Assembly (NCBI GenBank): GCA_017745235.1
Contig: JAGHZU010000011.1
Coordinates: 1-64,000, forward strand
Direction: 5' to 3'
Length of the DNA stretch: 64,000 nt
Origin: Caulobacter sp.
GTDB lineage: Bacteria > Pseudomonadota > Alphaproteobacteria > Caulobacterales > Caulobacteraceae
Each line of letters starts with the position of its first letter. Position 1 is the first letter of the stretch. The position numbers and the translations under genes are program-made. The notes under the pieces were generated by a model. The model worked only from the letters and a program-made list of their open reading frames with translations, made no database searches and was not told where the DNA came from. Below are positions 1 through 6,547 of the stretch, piece by piece.

Positions 1-55
1 CCCAACCGCCCTCAGGCAGCCCAACCGTTTAACGCCCGTCGTCGGCGGAGGCGGC

Positions 56-84
56 TATCTATCCAACCTCGAATTCCGTGTCAA
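56..84 (-). promoter_or_regulatory. Strong stable-RNA-type sigma70 promoter firing leftward
   Basis: On the minus strand a consensus -35 TTGACA (79-84) and a -10 TAGATA (56-61) are separated by exactly 17 bases. The -10 is followed by a GC-rich discriminator, and the stretch upstream of the -35 is rich in A and T, like an UP element. This architecture is typical of rRNA and tRNA operons. The transcript would start near position 49 and leave the window, so its product is not visible. Confidence 0.6.
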
Positions 85-633
85 ATCGTTTTTTCAAAAC
101 GACCCAACTTCCCAAATCCCAGCCCCGACAAGCAAGACCAAAATCCAGTAGGCAACCCTCTAAAAGAAAGCCACCAATCCAGTCAAGTGATTTTCGAGAA
201 GAAAATCGAGACCAGATTTTGAAGCTGAACTTTAGAATTCTTGCGAACCCTTAGATCCAACTTCAAGGAGCGGCGCTTCTAATGAAGCAGAAGCCCCAGG
301 TCAACCGAGCTTTTCACTTTTATTCTTGATCTGGCCATGGCCGCTTCGAAGAACAAAAGCCCAGCGACGAAGCCCTTGAAGACAGGATCTTCGCAAATTC
401 GTCACCGACTCGATTGAGGCTGCGGAACCTAGCTATCCGCCTTTCCCTTTGCAAGGCCCGAAAGCCTTGTTTCCAGTCCGGCGAGGCGCGGCCCCGAAGC
501 GAGGGCGGCTTTTAGGAGCCGGCTCGCGGAGTCGCAACGGCAAAACGCCCCCCCACCGAGATCTCCTGTGCGCGGTTCTGTGCATGGAATCGTCGCCCGG
601 CGCGCGAGTGACGCTTGCGCCCCGCCCCGCCCT
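85..633. other. Gene-free region left of the Rrf2 gene
   Basis: I see no convincing gene here. Positions about 85-400 are clearly more AT-rich than the rest of the window and look like promoter or leader DNA of the leftward transcript. A weaker second minus-strand promoter-like pair (TTGACT 181-186 and TTAGAG 158-163, 17-base spacer) lies upstream of the strong one and could make tandem promoters. Positions 430-630 return to high GC, and the short open frames there have no recognisable features. Confidence 0.5.
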
Positions 634-660
634 GCCTCCATAGACCTCTTATAAGGAGGC
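634..660 (+). promoter_or_regulatory. Inverted repeat spanning the ribosome binding site of the Rrf2 gene
   Basis: GCCTCC (634-639) and GGAGGC (655-660) are a perfect inverted repeat. The right arm contains the AAGGAGG Shine-Dalgarno, which lies 10 bases before the ATG, a little long. CTTATAA just before it resembles a -10. The arrangement could be an operator for autoregulation or could hide the ribosome binding site in mRNA. Which one cannot be told from sequence. Confidence 0.35.
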
Positions 661-669
661 CACGCGCCC

Positions 670-1113
670 ATGTTGTCTCAGAAGGCCCGCTACGCTCTGC
701 GGGCGATGATCGAGTTGGCTCGCGAGAGCGGACAGGTGACGGCCGGCGAACTGGCCGAGCGGGCGGACGCGCCGCGCAAGTTCCTGGAAGCCATCCTGCT
801 GACCCTGGCCCGGCAAGGCCTGGTGACCAGCCGGCGCGGCAAGTTCGGCGGCTATCACCTGGGACGCGCGGCCGAGGAGATCAGCTTCGCCGAGATCATC
901 CGCCTGGTGGACGGCCCCCTGGCCCTGACCCCTTGCGTCAGCCGCACGGCTTTCCGGCGCTGCGAGGATTGCCGGGACCTGGCCACCTGCGCCCTGCGCG
1001 AGGCCCTGCTGCGCGCCCGCGACGCCACGGCCGCCGTTCTCGAAGGCTACAGCCTGGCCGACGCAGTCGCCGGCGGCGGCGCGGAACTGCTGGAAGACGC
1101 GCCGGCTGGCTGA
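670..1113 (+). CDS. Rrf2 family transcriptional regulator
   Basis: A 147-aa protein of the usual Rrf2 length. The N-terminal winged helix-turn-helix begins MLSQKARYALRAMIELA and continues with the family hallmark GKFGGYHL (wing region) near residues 57-64. Around residues 92-113 there are four cysteines (PCVSR, RRCEDCRDL, TCAL), the position where IscR/NsrR-type relatives bind an Fe-S cluster. The spacing is not the exact IscR pattern, so cluster binding and the sensed signal are inference. Such proteins control Fe-S assembly, NO or redox responses or cysteine metabolism. The gene stands alone and converges on the CBS-domain gene, so its target is not obvious from context. Confidence 0.88.
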   Translation: MLSQKARYALRAMIELARESGQVTAGELAERADAPRKFLEAILLTLARQGLVTSRRGKFGGYHLGRAAEEISFAEIIRLVDGPLALTPCVSRTAFRRCEDCRDLATCALREALLRARDATAAVLEGYSLADAVAGGGAELLEDAPAG

Positions 1114-1148
1114 GCCGAAGCGCCCCCACCGACCGGCCCCTATAGAGC

Positions 1149-1182
1149 GGGGCGCGTCTCTATAGGGCGGAGACGCCCCCTT
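1149..1182. terminator. Hairpin between convergent Rrf2 and CBS genes
   Basis: CGTCTC and GAGACG form the inner stem around a TATAGGGCG loop, extended outward by GGGG/CCCC across a two-base bulge. It sits in the 77-bp gap between two convergent stop codons and could serve both strands. There is no strong T-run. Confidence 0.45.
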
Positions 1183-1190
1183 CTGCAGGA

Positions 1191-1622
1191 TCAGCCCGCC
1201 GCGATATAGGCCTTGAGCCCGTCGGCCTCGGCCTCGGCCTCGCGGATCTTGTACTTCACCAGATCGCCGATCGAGACGATGCCGGCCAGGCGCTTGCCCT
1301 TGCAGACGGGCAGGTGGCGGATCCGGCGGTCGGTCATGCGCGACAGCAGGGCGTCGATCGTTTCCTCAGGCTGGGCGAAGACCACGTCGCGGGTCATGCA
1401 GGTGGAGATCGGCCGCGTCAGCGCCACGGCGCCCTCCTTGGCGATGATCCTGACGATGTCGCGTTCGGACAGTATGCCCGCGATCGTCTCGTCGTCTTCG
1501 AGCACCACCATCGCACCGACCTTGCGGCTGTGAAGCAGCGCTGCGGCTGCGCCCACCGTCTCCTGGGGCGAGGCGGTGAAGACCAGATCGCCCTTGTCCT
1601 TCAGGATCTGAGAAACCAGCAA
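1191..1622 (-). CDS. Stand-alone CBS-domain pair protein
   Basis: A 143-aa protein consisting almost entirely of two CBS motifs (a Bateman module). Each repeat shows the typical ending: GILSERDIVRIIAKEG near residues 48-63 and GIVSIGDLVKYKI near residues 113-125. Stand-alone CBS pairs bind adenine nucleotides such as AMP, ATP or SAM and modulate partner proteins. The ligand here cannot be read from sequence. There is no signal peptide, so it should be cytoplasmic. It is transcribed away from the holdfast operon and shares a 224-bp intergenic region with it. The ATG at 1622 follows a GGGAGGATGG stretch that provides a good ribosome binding site. Confidence 0.87.
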   Translation of the reverse strand: MLVSQILKDKGDLVFTASPQETVGAAAALLHSRKVGAMVVLEDDETIAGILSERDIVRIIAKEGAVALTRPISTCMTRDVVFAQPEETIDALLSRMTDRRIRHLPVCKGKRLAGIVSIGDLVKYKIREAEAEADGLKAYIAAG

Positions 1623-1794
1623 AGCTCCATCCTCCCTGACAGTCTGTTTGACCGAGGGTCTCGCAAAGCGCTCCCAGGATCAATGGGCGATCCTCGGGTC
1701 GCTAATTGTCGCAGTTCCCCATGCCGCCCCGGAGAACCTGCCGCGCTTAACCAAATCGCGAGACCTTGGGCGTAGATCCAACACTGTCGGATTT

Positions 1795-1810
1795 TGGCAC
1801 AGAGGTTGCT
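1795..1810 (+). promoter_or_regulatory. Sigma-54 (RpoN) promoter of the hfa operon
   Basis: The sequence TTGGCAC-AGAGG-TTGCT places GG (1796-1797) and GC (1808-1809) exactly 10 bases apart. This fits the -24/-12 consensus of sigma-54 promoters essentially perfectly. It lies 37 bp before the hfaA ATG, so transcription would start near 1821. Sigma-54 promoters need an enhancer-binding activator, and no activator gene is present in this window. Confidence 0.8.
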
Positions 1811-1846
1811 TAACAGCCTGGGTGTCGGTGTTCCTCGGGGTCCATC

Positions 1847-2314
1847 ATGGCTGCTGATAAGAAGAAACTGCCGAGCGGCGGCCGTATGGGCATTGGTTGC
1901 CCAGCGGTTTTGGCCTCGCTGGCGCTCGGCGCGGGCCTGGCCCAGGCGCAGACGATGGACGCCAACTCCGCCTCGTTCAACGCGGGCTACGGTCGGGTGG
2001 CCGGGCAAGAGAACCACGTCGTCCAGTATTCGACCCGCGACGCCAACGGCAATCGGGTGATCGTCGACGGCATGATGCTGACCGGCTCGGACCAGAGCGT
2101 CTATTCCAGCGGCCGCTCATCGGGTTCGCTGGACGCCTATGCGGGCGTCGGCGGCCTGGGCGGCTACGGCGGGGCCACCGCCATCGGCAACAACCTGACG
2201 GTCATCACCCAGGGCAACAACAACACCGTGATCGTCAACTCCAGCCAGATCAACAACGGCAATGTCTCGGCCGGGACGAACGTGAACACCGGAGGGGTCG
2301 GCAATGGCCGCTAA
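1847..2314 (+). CDS. hfaA: Holdfast anchor protein HfaA
   Basis: A 155-aa secreted protein with an extended N-terminus and a hydrophobic signal segment ending AQAQT (cleavage near residue 36). The mature part starts with the characteristic NSASFNAGYGR segment. The C-terminal half is rich in Asn, Gly and Val (NNLTVITQGNNNTVIVNSS), resembling curlin-type repeats. In Caulobacter, HfaA, HfaB and HfaD anchor the polysaccharide holdfast to the cell pole and stalk tip. HfaA is a surface protein that forms stable amyloid-like multimers (literature). The gene is first in the operon and overlaps hfaB by 11 bases. Its Shine-Dalgarno is weak, so the start could be slightly off. Confidence 0.9.
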   Translation: MAADKKKLPSGGRMGIGCPAVLASLALGAGLAQAQTMDANSASFNAGYGRVAGQENHVVQYSTRDANGNRVIVDGMMLTGSDQSVYSSGRSSGSLDAYAGVGGLGGYGGATAIGNNLTVITQGNNNTVIVNSSQINNGNVSAGTNVNTGGVGNGR

Positions 2315-3314
2315 GCGCCTTTCCATGCTGCTGGCCAGCGCCGCCCTGGCGCTGAGCGCCTGCGGCAGCGTGCCCACGCCCATGGCCAACGGCAACTACG
2401 CCACGCCGATCGGCTCGGCGCCGGTCACCGCCAATCCCACGCCCTACACCGCCGGCCTGGTCTGCCTGGCGCAGTACGCCCGCACCAACCACATCGTGGC
2501 CCCGCGCGTGGCCATCGGCCGCATCGCCGACTACACCGGCAAGGAAGAATCCGACGGCTCGGGTCGCAAGGTCACCCAGGGCGCCTCGCTGTTGGCCATG
2601 ACCGCCTTCGCCAAGGCCGGCATGCCGATGGTCGAGCGCTTCGACACCTCGGTGTCGGAGTACGAGCTGAAATACGCCAACAACAAGCTGATCTCCGACA
2701 ACCCCAAGCCGGGCGCCGACGCGCCCGCCGAGTACCGCCGCATCCTGGCAGGCCAGGTGCCGGGGTCGGACTTCTACGTGGCCGGCGGCATCACCGAGCT
2801 GAACTACAATATCCGCTCGGTCGGGGCCGACATCTATGCCGGCGACAAGGACACCGACGGGCTGAAAGGCAACTTCCGTCGCCGGGTGTTCGTAATGAAC
2901 ATCGCGCTGGACCTGCGCCTGATCAACACGCGCACGCTGGAAGTGGTGGACGTCATCTCCTACCAGAAGCAGGTCGTCGGCCGCGAGATCAGCGCCGGCG
3001 TGTTCGACTTCCTGAACGGCAACATCTTTGACATCTCGGCCGGTCGCGGCGCCCTGGAACCCGTGCAACTGGCGGTGCGCTCGCTGATCGAGCGGGCCAC
3101 CATCGAGATGAGCGCCAACCTCTACGGCATGCCCGGCCCGCAAAGCTGCCTGCAGTACGACCCTTACGCAGCCAACACCGTGGGCGCCACCGGGGCCTTC
3201 GTGCCGGCCTACAACAACCTGGGAACAAACAATGCGCAGACCCGCGAAGACCCGTCTCGCTGGAACGATCGCAGCGATCCCAATGTGCGCAATGCTGGTC
3301 GGGGCCGCTACTAG
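2304..3314 (+). CDS. hfaB: Holdfast anchor lipoprotein HfaB (CsgG family)
   Basis: A 336-aa lipoprotein. The signal peptide ends in the lipobox LSAC, with the acylated Cys near residue 20. The central part is a CsgG-type domain with VAIGRIADYTGKEES, LISDNP, YVAGGITELNYNIRS and LDLRLINTRTLEVVD segments. CsgG proteins form outer-membrane secretion pores for curli. HfaB is the Caulobacter counterpart required for secretion and stability of HfaA and HfaD (literature). It overlaps the end of hfaA by 11 bases and the start of hfaD by 83 bases, so the three genes should be one transcript under the sigma-54 promoter. Confidence 0.92.
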   Translation: MAAKRLSMLLASAALALSACGSVPTPMANGNYATPIGSAPVTANPTPYTAGLVCLAQYARTNHIVAPRVAIGRIADYTGKEESDGSGRKVTQGASLLAMTAFAKAGMPMVERFDTSVSEYELKYANNKLISDNPKPGADAPAEYRRILAGQVPGSDFYVAGGITELNYNIRSVGADIYAGDKDTDGLKGNFRRRVFVMNIALDLRLINTRTLEVVDVISYQKQVVGREISAGVFDFLNGNIFDISAGRGALEPVQLAVRSLIERATIEMSANLYGMPGPQSCLQYDPYAANTVGATGAFVPAYNNLGTNNAQTREDPSRWNDRSDPNVRNAGRGRY

Positions 3315-4473
3315 CCAGACGCTTCCCAGCGCTTTCCAGAACGACCAGACCAACATCGGGGCGGTTACAGCCGAGCAGACCCTCGACGTGGTCACCGCGG
3401 ACGAGGGCGTGGCGGCCGCGTCGACCGCGGGCGGCAACACCGTAGGCTTCACGGTGAACGGCGCGGATGGCGCCGCAACGTCGAACCAGACGAACCAAGG
3501 CCCCATCTACGCCCACACGGTCGTCGACGCCTCCGGTTCGCTCGGCGATTCCAGCAACATCACCACGACCGCCGTGGGCAACAGCAACACGGCGACGGCG
3601 GCCTACGGCACGCTCAGCGCCTTCATGGTGCAGACCAACTACGGCTCGACCACCGCCCGCGGCCAGATCGAGGCCGCCGACGCCGTGGCCGGCGACGTGA
3701 TCGAAAGCACCATGGCGGCGGGCAACAGCCAGGGCCTGCTGATGGTCAACGGTTCGATGGGCGCGCGGGTCAGCCAGAACAACCAGGGCGACGTGCTGGC
3801 CGACGGCGGCGCGGTGATCAAGTACGTGGCCGGCACGGCCGTGGTCGCGGGGACCGCAGCCGGCAACAACATCGACCTGACCGGCGCCAACGCCTCGGCG
3901 GCCCGGGTGATCACCGACCAGAACAACGGCGCCGCCAGCGTCACCGCCGCCAAGTTCACGGCCTACGGCAACAGCTACCTGACGACGACGGCGGCCACCG
4001 CCTCGGGCAATAATCTCAACGCCTCCAACCAGGGCACCCTGCTGGACGTGACCTCGCACCAGTACAACACCGCCTATGTGCGGGCCCAGGCCGAGGAGAG
4101 CTCGTACCAGTTCGGCGGCGCCCAGGCGACGGCTTACGGCGTGGGCAACTCGGCCATGGCGGCCAACTACAACGGCCCGGGCCTGGTGCTCGACAACGTC
4201 CAGGTCAACGACGGGGGCGGGGTCGAGGTCATCGCCAGCTTCACCGGCGACACGGGCTACGACGGGGGCGCCAACGCCACGGCCATCGGCAACGCGGTCA
4301 GCGGCTACGCCTGCAACCAGTGCAGCGGCAACATGAGCGCCAACAACAGCCAGTCCAACAACGTCGACGTCAGCGCGCGCTCCACGGTGAGCGTCACCAA
4401 CAGCGGCCGCTCGATCACGGGCATCGCCACGGCGACCGGCAACAACGCCACCTTCTCGGTGACCGGACGCTAG
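3232..4473 (+). CDS. hfaD: Holdfast attachment adhesin HfaD
   Basis: A 413-aa secreted repetitive protein. The N-terminus MRRPAKTRLAGTIAAIPMC with the following LVGAATSQ forms a signal peptide. The rest is built from imperfect Asn/Gly/Thr/Ala-rich units of the kind GNSNTATAAYG, NNQGDVLADGG and GNNATFSVTG, expected for a beta-rich surface adhesin. HfaD is the outer-membrane-associated holdfast anchor (literature). The start lies 83 bases inside hfaB in another frame. It is supported because the signal peptide is encoded within that overlap and no later start preserves it. Its stop codon overlaps the stop of the convergent histidine kinase gene by four bases, within a shared CTAG. Confidence 0.88.
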   Translation: MRRPAKTRLAGTIAAIPMCAMLVGAATSQTLPSAFQNDQTNIGAVTAEQTLDVVTADEGVAAASTAGGNTVGFTVNGADGAATSNQTNQGPIYAHTVVDASGSLGDSSNITTTAVGNSNTATAAYGTLSAFMVQTNYGSTTARGQIEAADAVAGDVIESTMAAGNSQGLLMVNGSMGARVSQNNQGDVLADGGAVIKYVAGTAVVAGTAAGNNIDLTGANASAARVITDQNNGAASVTAAKFTAYGNSYLTTTAATASGNNLNASNQGTLLDVTSHQYNTAYVRAQAEESSYQFGGAQATAYGVGNSAMAANYNGPGLVLDNVQVNDGGGVEVIASFTGDTGYDGGANATAIGNAVSGYACNQCSGNMSANNSQSNNVDVSARSTVSVTNSGRSITGIATATGNNATFSVTGR

Positions 4474-6347
4474 CGCCGCGCGCGACCTCCCCACTGCGCC
4501 ACCTTGGTCAACAGGTCGCGAGGGGTGATCGGCTTGGCGATGTGGTCGTTCATGCCGGCGACGCGATAGCCTTCGACCTGGTCGGCCAGGACATTGGCGC
4601 TGAGGGCCAGGATGGGCACGCGGGCGGCCTCGCCCGGCAAGGCGCGGATGGCGCAGGTGGCGGCCACGCCATCCAGGACCGGCATTCGCACGTCCATCAG
4701 CACCAGATCGTAGTCGCCGGCCGCGACCGCCGCCACCGCCTGGGCCCCGTCCGCCGCCACATCGACGGCGCATCCCGCCGCCTCCAGGATCACGCTGACC
4801 AATTCGCGATTGGCGGCGTTGTCGTCGGCCACCAGCACTCGCGCGGTCGGCGCCGGGGTGCGTTGGGGCGCCAGCTCGGCTTCGCCCACTTCACCCTCGG
4901 CGACCGGGAACGGCAACACGCACCAGAAGCGCGAGCCCGCGCCCAGGCGGCTGGAGACCCCCACCTCCCCGCCCATGGCCTCGGCTAGGCGCTTGGTGAT
5001 CGGCAGCCCCAGGCCCGTGCCGCCGAACCGGCGGGTGACGCTGGCGTCGGCCTGGGTGAAGCGCTCGAAGACGCGGTCCATCTTGCCCTCGGGCACGCCC
5101 ACGCCGGTGTCGGTGACCGACAGCTCCACCCAAGCCGCCGCACCCGCGCGCTCCAGCCGGCGGGCGGCCAGGGTCACGGAACCTTCCGCCGTGAACTTCA
5201 CCGCGTTGCTGAGCAGGTTCAGCAGGATCTGACGCAAACGCTCGGGGTCGCCCATCAGCCAGGCGGGGATGGTGGGATCCAAGGTCTTGCGCAGGGTCAG
5301 ATCCTTGGCCCCCGCCTGCACCTCCACGATGCCGAGGGCCTGATCCAGCACCTGGGCCAGATGGAAGGGACGCGCCTCCAGCTCAACCCCGCCCGCCTCC
5401 AGCTTGGAGAAATCCAGCACATCGTTCAGCGTCGACATCAGCGCCCGGCCGGCGTCCTCCACCCGAGACAGGTAGCGGGCTTGGACGGCGTTCAGGGACG
5501 TGTCGCGCAAGAGGCCGGCAAAGCCCAGCACGCTGGTCAGGGGCGTGCGCAGCTCGTGGCTCATGTTCGCCAGGAAGGCTTCCTGCGAATGCATGGCCTC
5601 CTCGGCCTTGGCGCGAGCGTCCGCCAGCTCCAGCCGCGCCTCGACCTCGTCGGTCATGTCGGCCTGGCTGAGCAGGACGCTGACCTCGCCGGTCACCGGA
5701 TCGGGCGTTCGGCGCGCGACCAGGCTGTGCCACAGAATGCGCCCCCCCACCCGCACGCGGCATGAACCGGTCCAGGCGCCCTCGGCCAGGGTCCGGCGCC
5801 AGATGCGCTCGGCCTCGGCGCGTTCGACGAAGGCTTCGCCGAAACGGGTGAGCCCGGGAAAGGCCGCCCGATGGCTGGGGTTGTCGAACAGCATCCGCCC
5901 CTGGGCGTCGAAAGTGGCCACCAGCAACGGCGTGTGGCGCAGGGCCTCCACCGCCCGGTTCTCCTCAGGCTCAACGTCGGCATGGGCGGCTTCGAACAGC
6001 ATCGCCGCCCGCCCGTCCGACAGGAGGATCGCCGAGATCGTGGTCGAGACCCGGACCGGCGCGCCCAAGGGATAGAAGGTCCAGATGTCCTCGACCGTCT
6101 CGCCCTGGTCCAGGCGCCGGCGCAGGGCTTCCATCCGGGTGCGCACCGACGCCGACTGGTCGGAGAAGTCGCGCGCCAGAAGTTCGGCCAGGCGCGCCGC
6201 CCCCCACAGCTCCACGGCGGCCGGGTTGGCGTAGACCTTGCGCTTGCGGGCGTCGTCGAACACCCAGACCGGCCGCTTCAGACGGTCGAAACCCGCCGTA
6301 TCGAACGGCAGGCCGACAGGCGCGGCGGTGAATGGCGGCGAAGACAT
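4470..6347 (-). CDS. PAS-domain hybrid sensor histidine kinase
   Basis: A 625-aa protein with two PAS-like sensory regions (about 15-125 and 130-235), a short coiled coil (EARLELADARAKAEEAMHSQ), then HisKA with the H-box NMSHELRTPL (His264). HATPase_c motifs follow: NLLSNAVKFT, DTGVGV and GGTGLGLPI. A C-terminal receiver has DD near residue 508, the phosphoacceptor Asp552 in LMDVRMP and Lys in AKPITP. No transmembrane segment is seen, so it should be cytoplasmic. The ATG at 6347 was chosen over an upstream in-frame start because it has a good AGGAG and the extra 64 residues look non-coding. No cognate regulator is adjacent. Position beside hfaABD suggests but does not prove a role in attachment or cell-cycle signalling. 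Confidence 0.9.
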   Translation of the reverse strand: MSSPPFTAAPVGLPFDTAGFDRLKRPVWVFDDARKRKVYANPAAVELWGAARLAELLARDFSDQSASVRTRMEALRRRLDQGETVEDIWTFYPLGAPVRVSTTISAILLSDGRAAMLFEAAHADVEPEENRAVEALRHTPLLVATFDAQGRMLFDNPSHRAAFPGLTRFGEAFVERAEAERIWRRTLAEGAWTGSCRVRVGGRILWHSLVARRTPDPVTGEVSVLLSQADMTDEVEARLELADARAKAEEAMHSQEAFLANMSHELRTPLTSVLGFAGLLRDTSLNAVQARYLSRVEDAGRALMSTLNDVLDFSKLEAGGVELEARPFHLAQVLDQALGIVEVQAGAKDLTLRKTLDPTIPAWLMGDPERLRQILLNLLSNAVKFTAEGSVTLAARRLERAGAAAWVELSVTDTGVGVPEGKMDRVFERFTQADASVTRRFGGTGLGLPITKRLAEAMGGEVGVSSRLGAGSRFWCVLPFPVAEGEVGEAELAPQRTPAPTARVLVADDNAANRELVSVILEAAGCAVDVAADGAQAVAAVAAGDYDLVLMDVRMPVLDGVAATCAIRALPGEAARVPILALSANVLADQVEGYRVAGMNDHIAKPITPRDLLTKVAQWGGRARR

Positions 6348-6412
6348 CGGCTCCTGGCGGTTGCGAGCGGCGGCTCGTTCGGAACTCCTAATTAGTCGAA
6401 CAAGGCTCAAAA

Positions 6413-6440
6413 TTGACGTGCGCTTGCACGGACCTAATGT
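6413..6440 (+). promoter_or_regulatory. Candidate sigma70 promoter for the M16 peptidase gene
   Basis: TTGACG (6413-6418) and TAATGT (6435-6440) are separated by 16 bases, about 108 bp upstream of the lipoprotein start. The region also serves the divergent kinase gene. An 8-bp CTAATTAG palindrome at 6388-6395 lies on the kinase side. Confidence 0.4.
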
Positions 6441-6547
6441 CGCATGACCGACAAAAGCGGACACCGAACGCCGCACGCGCGCCTTGCTTGCGCCACGCCC
6501 CGCGGCCAAGGTGCGGACTCGAAACAGCCTCGTTTTCAAGGTCGCAC

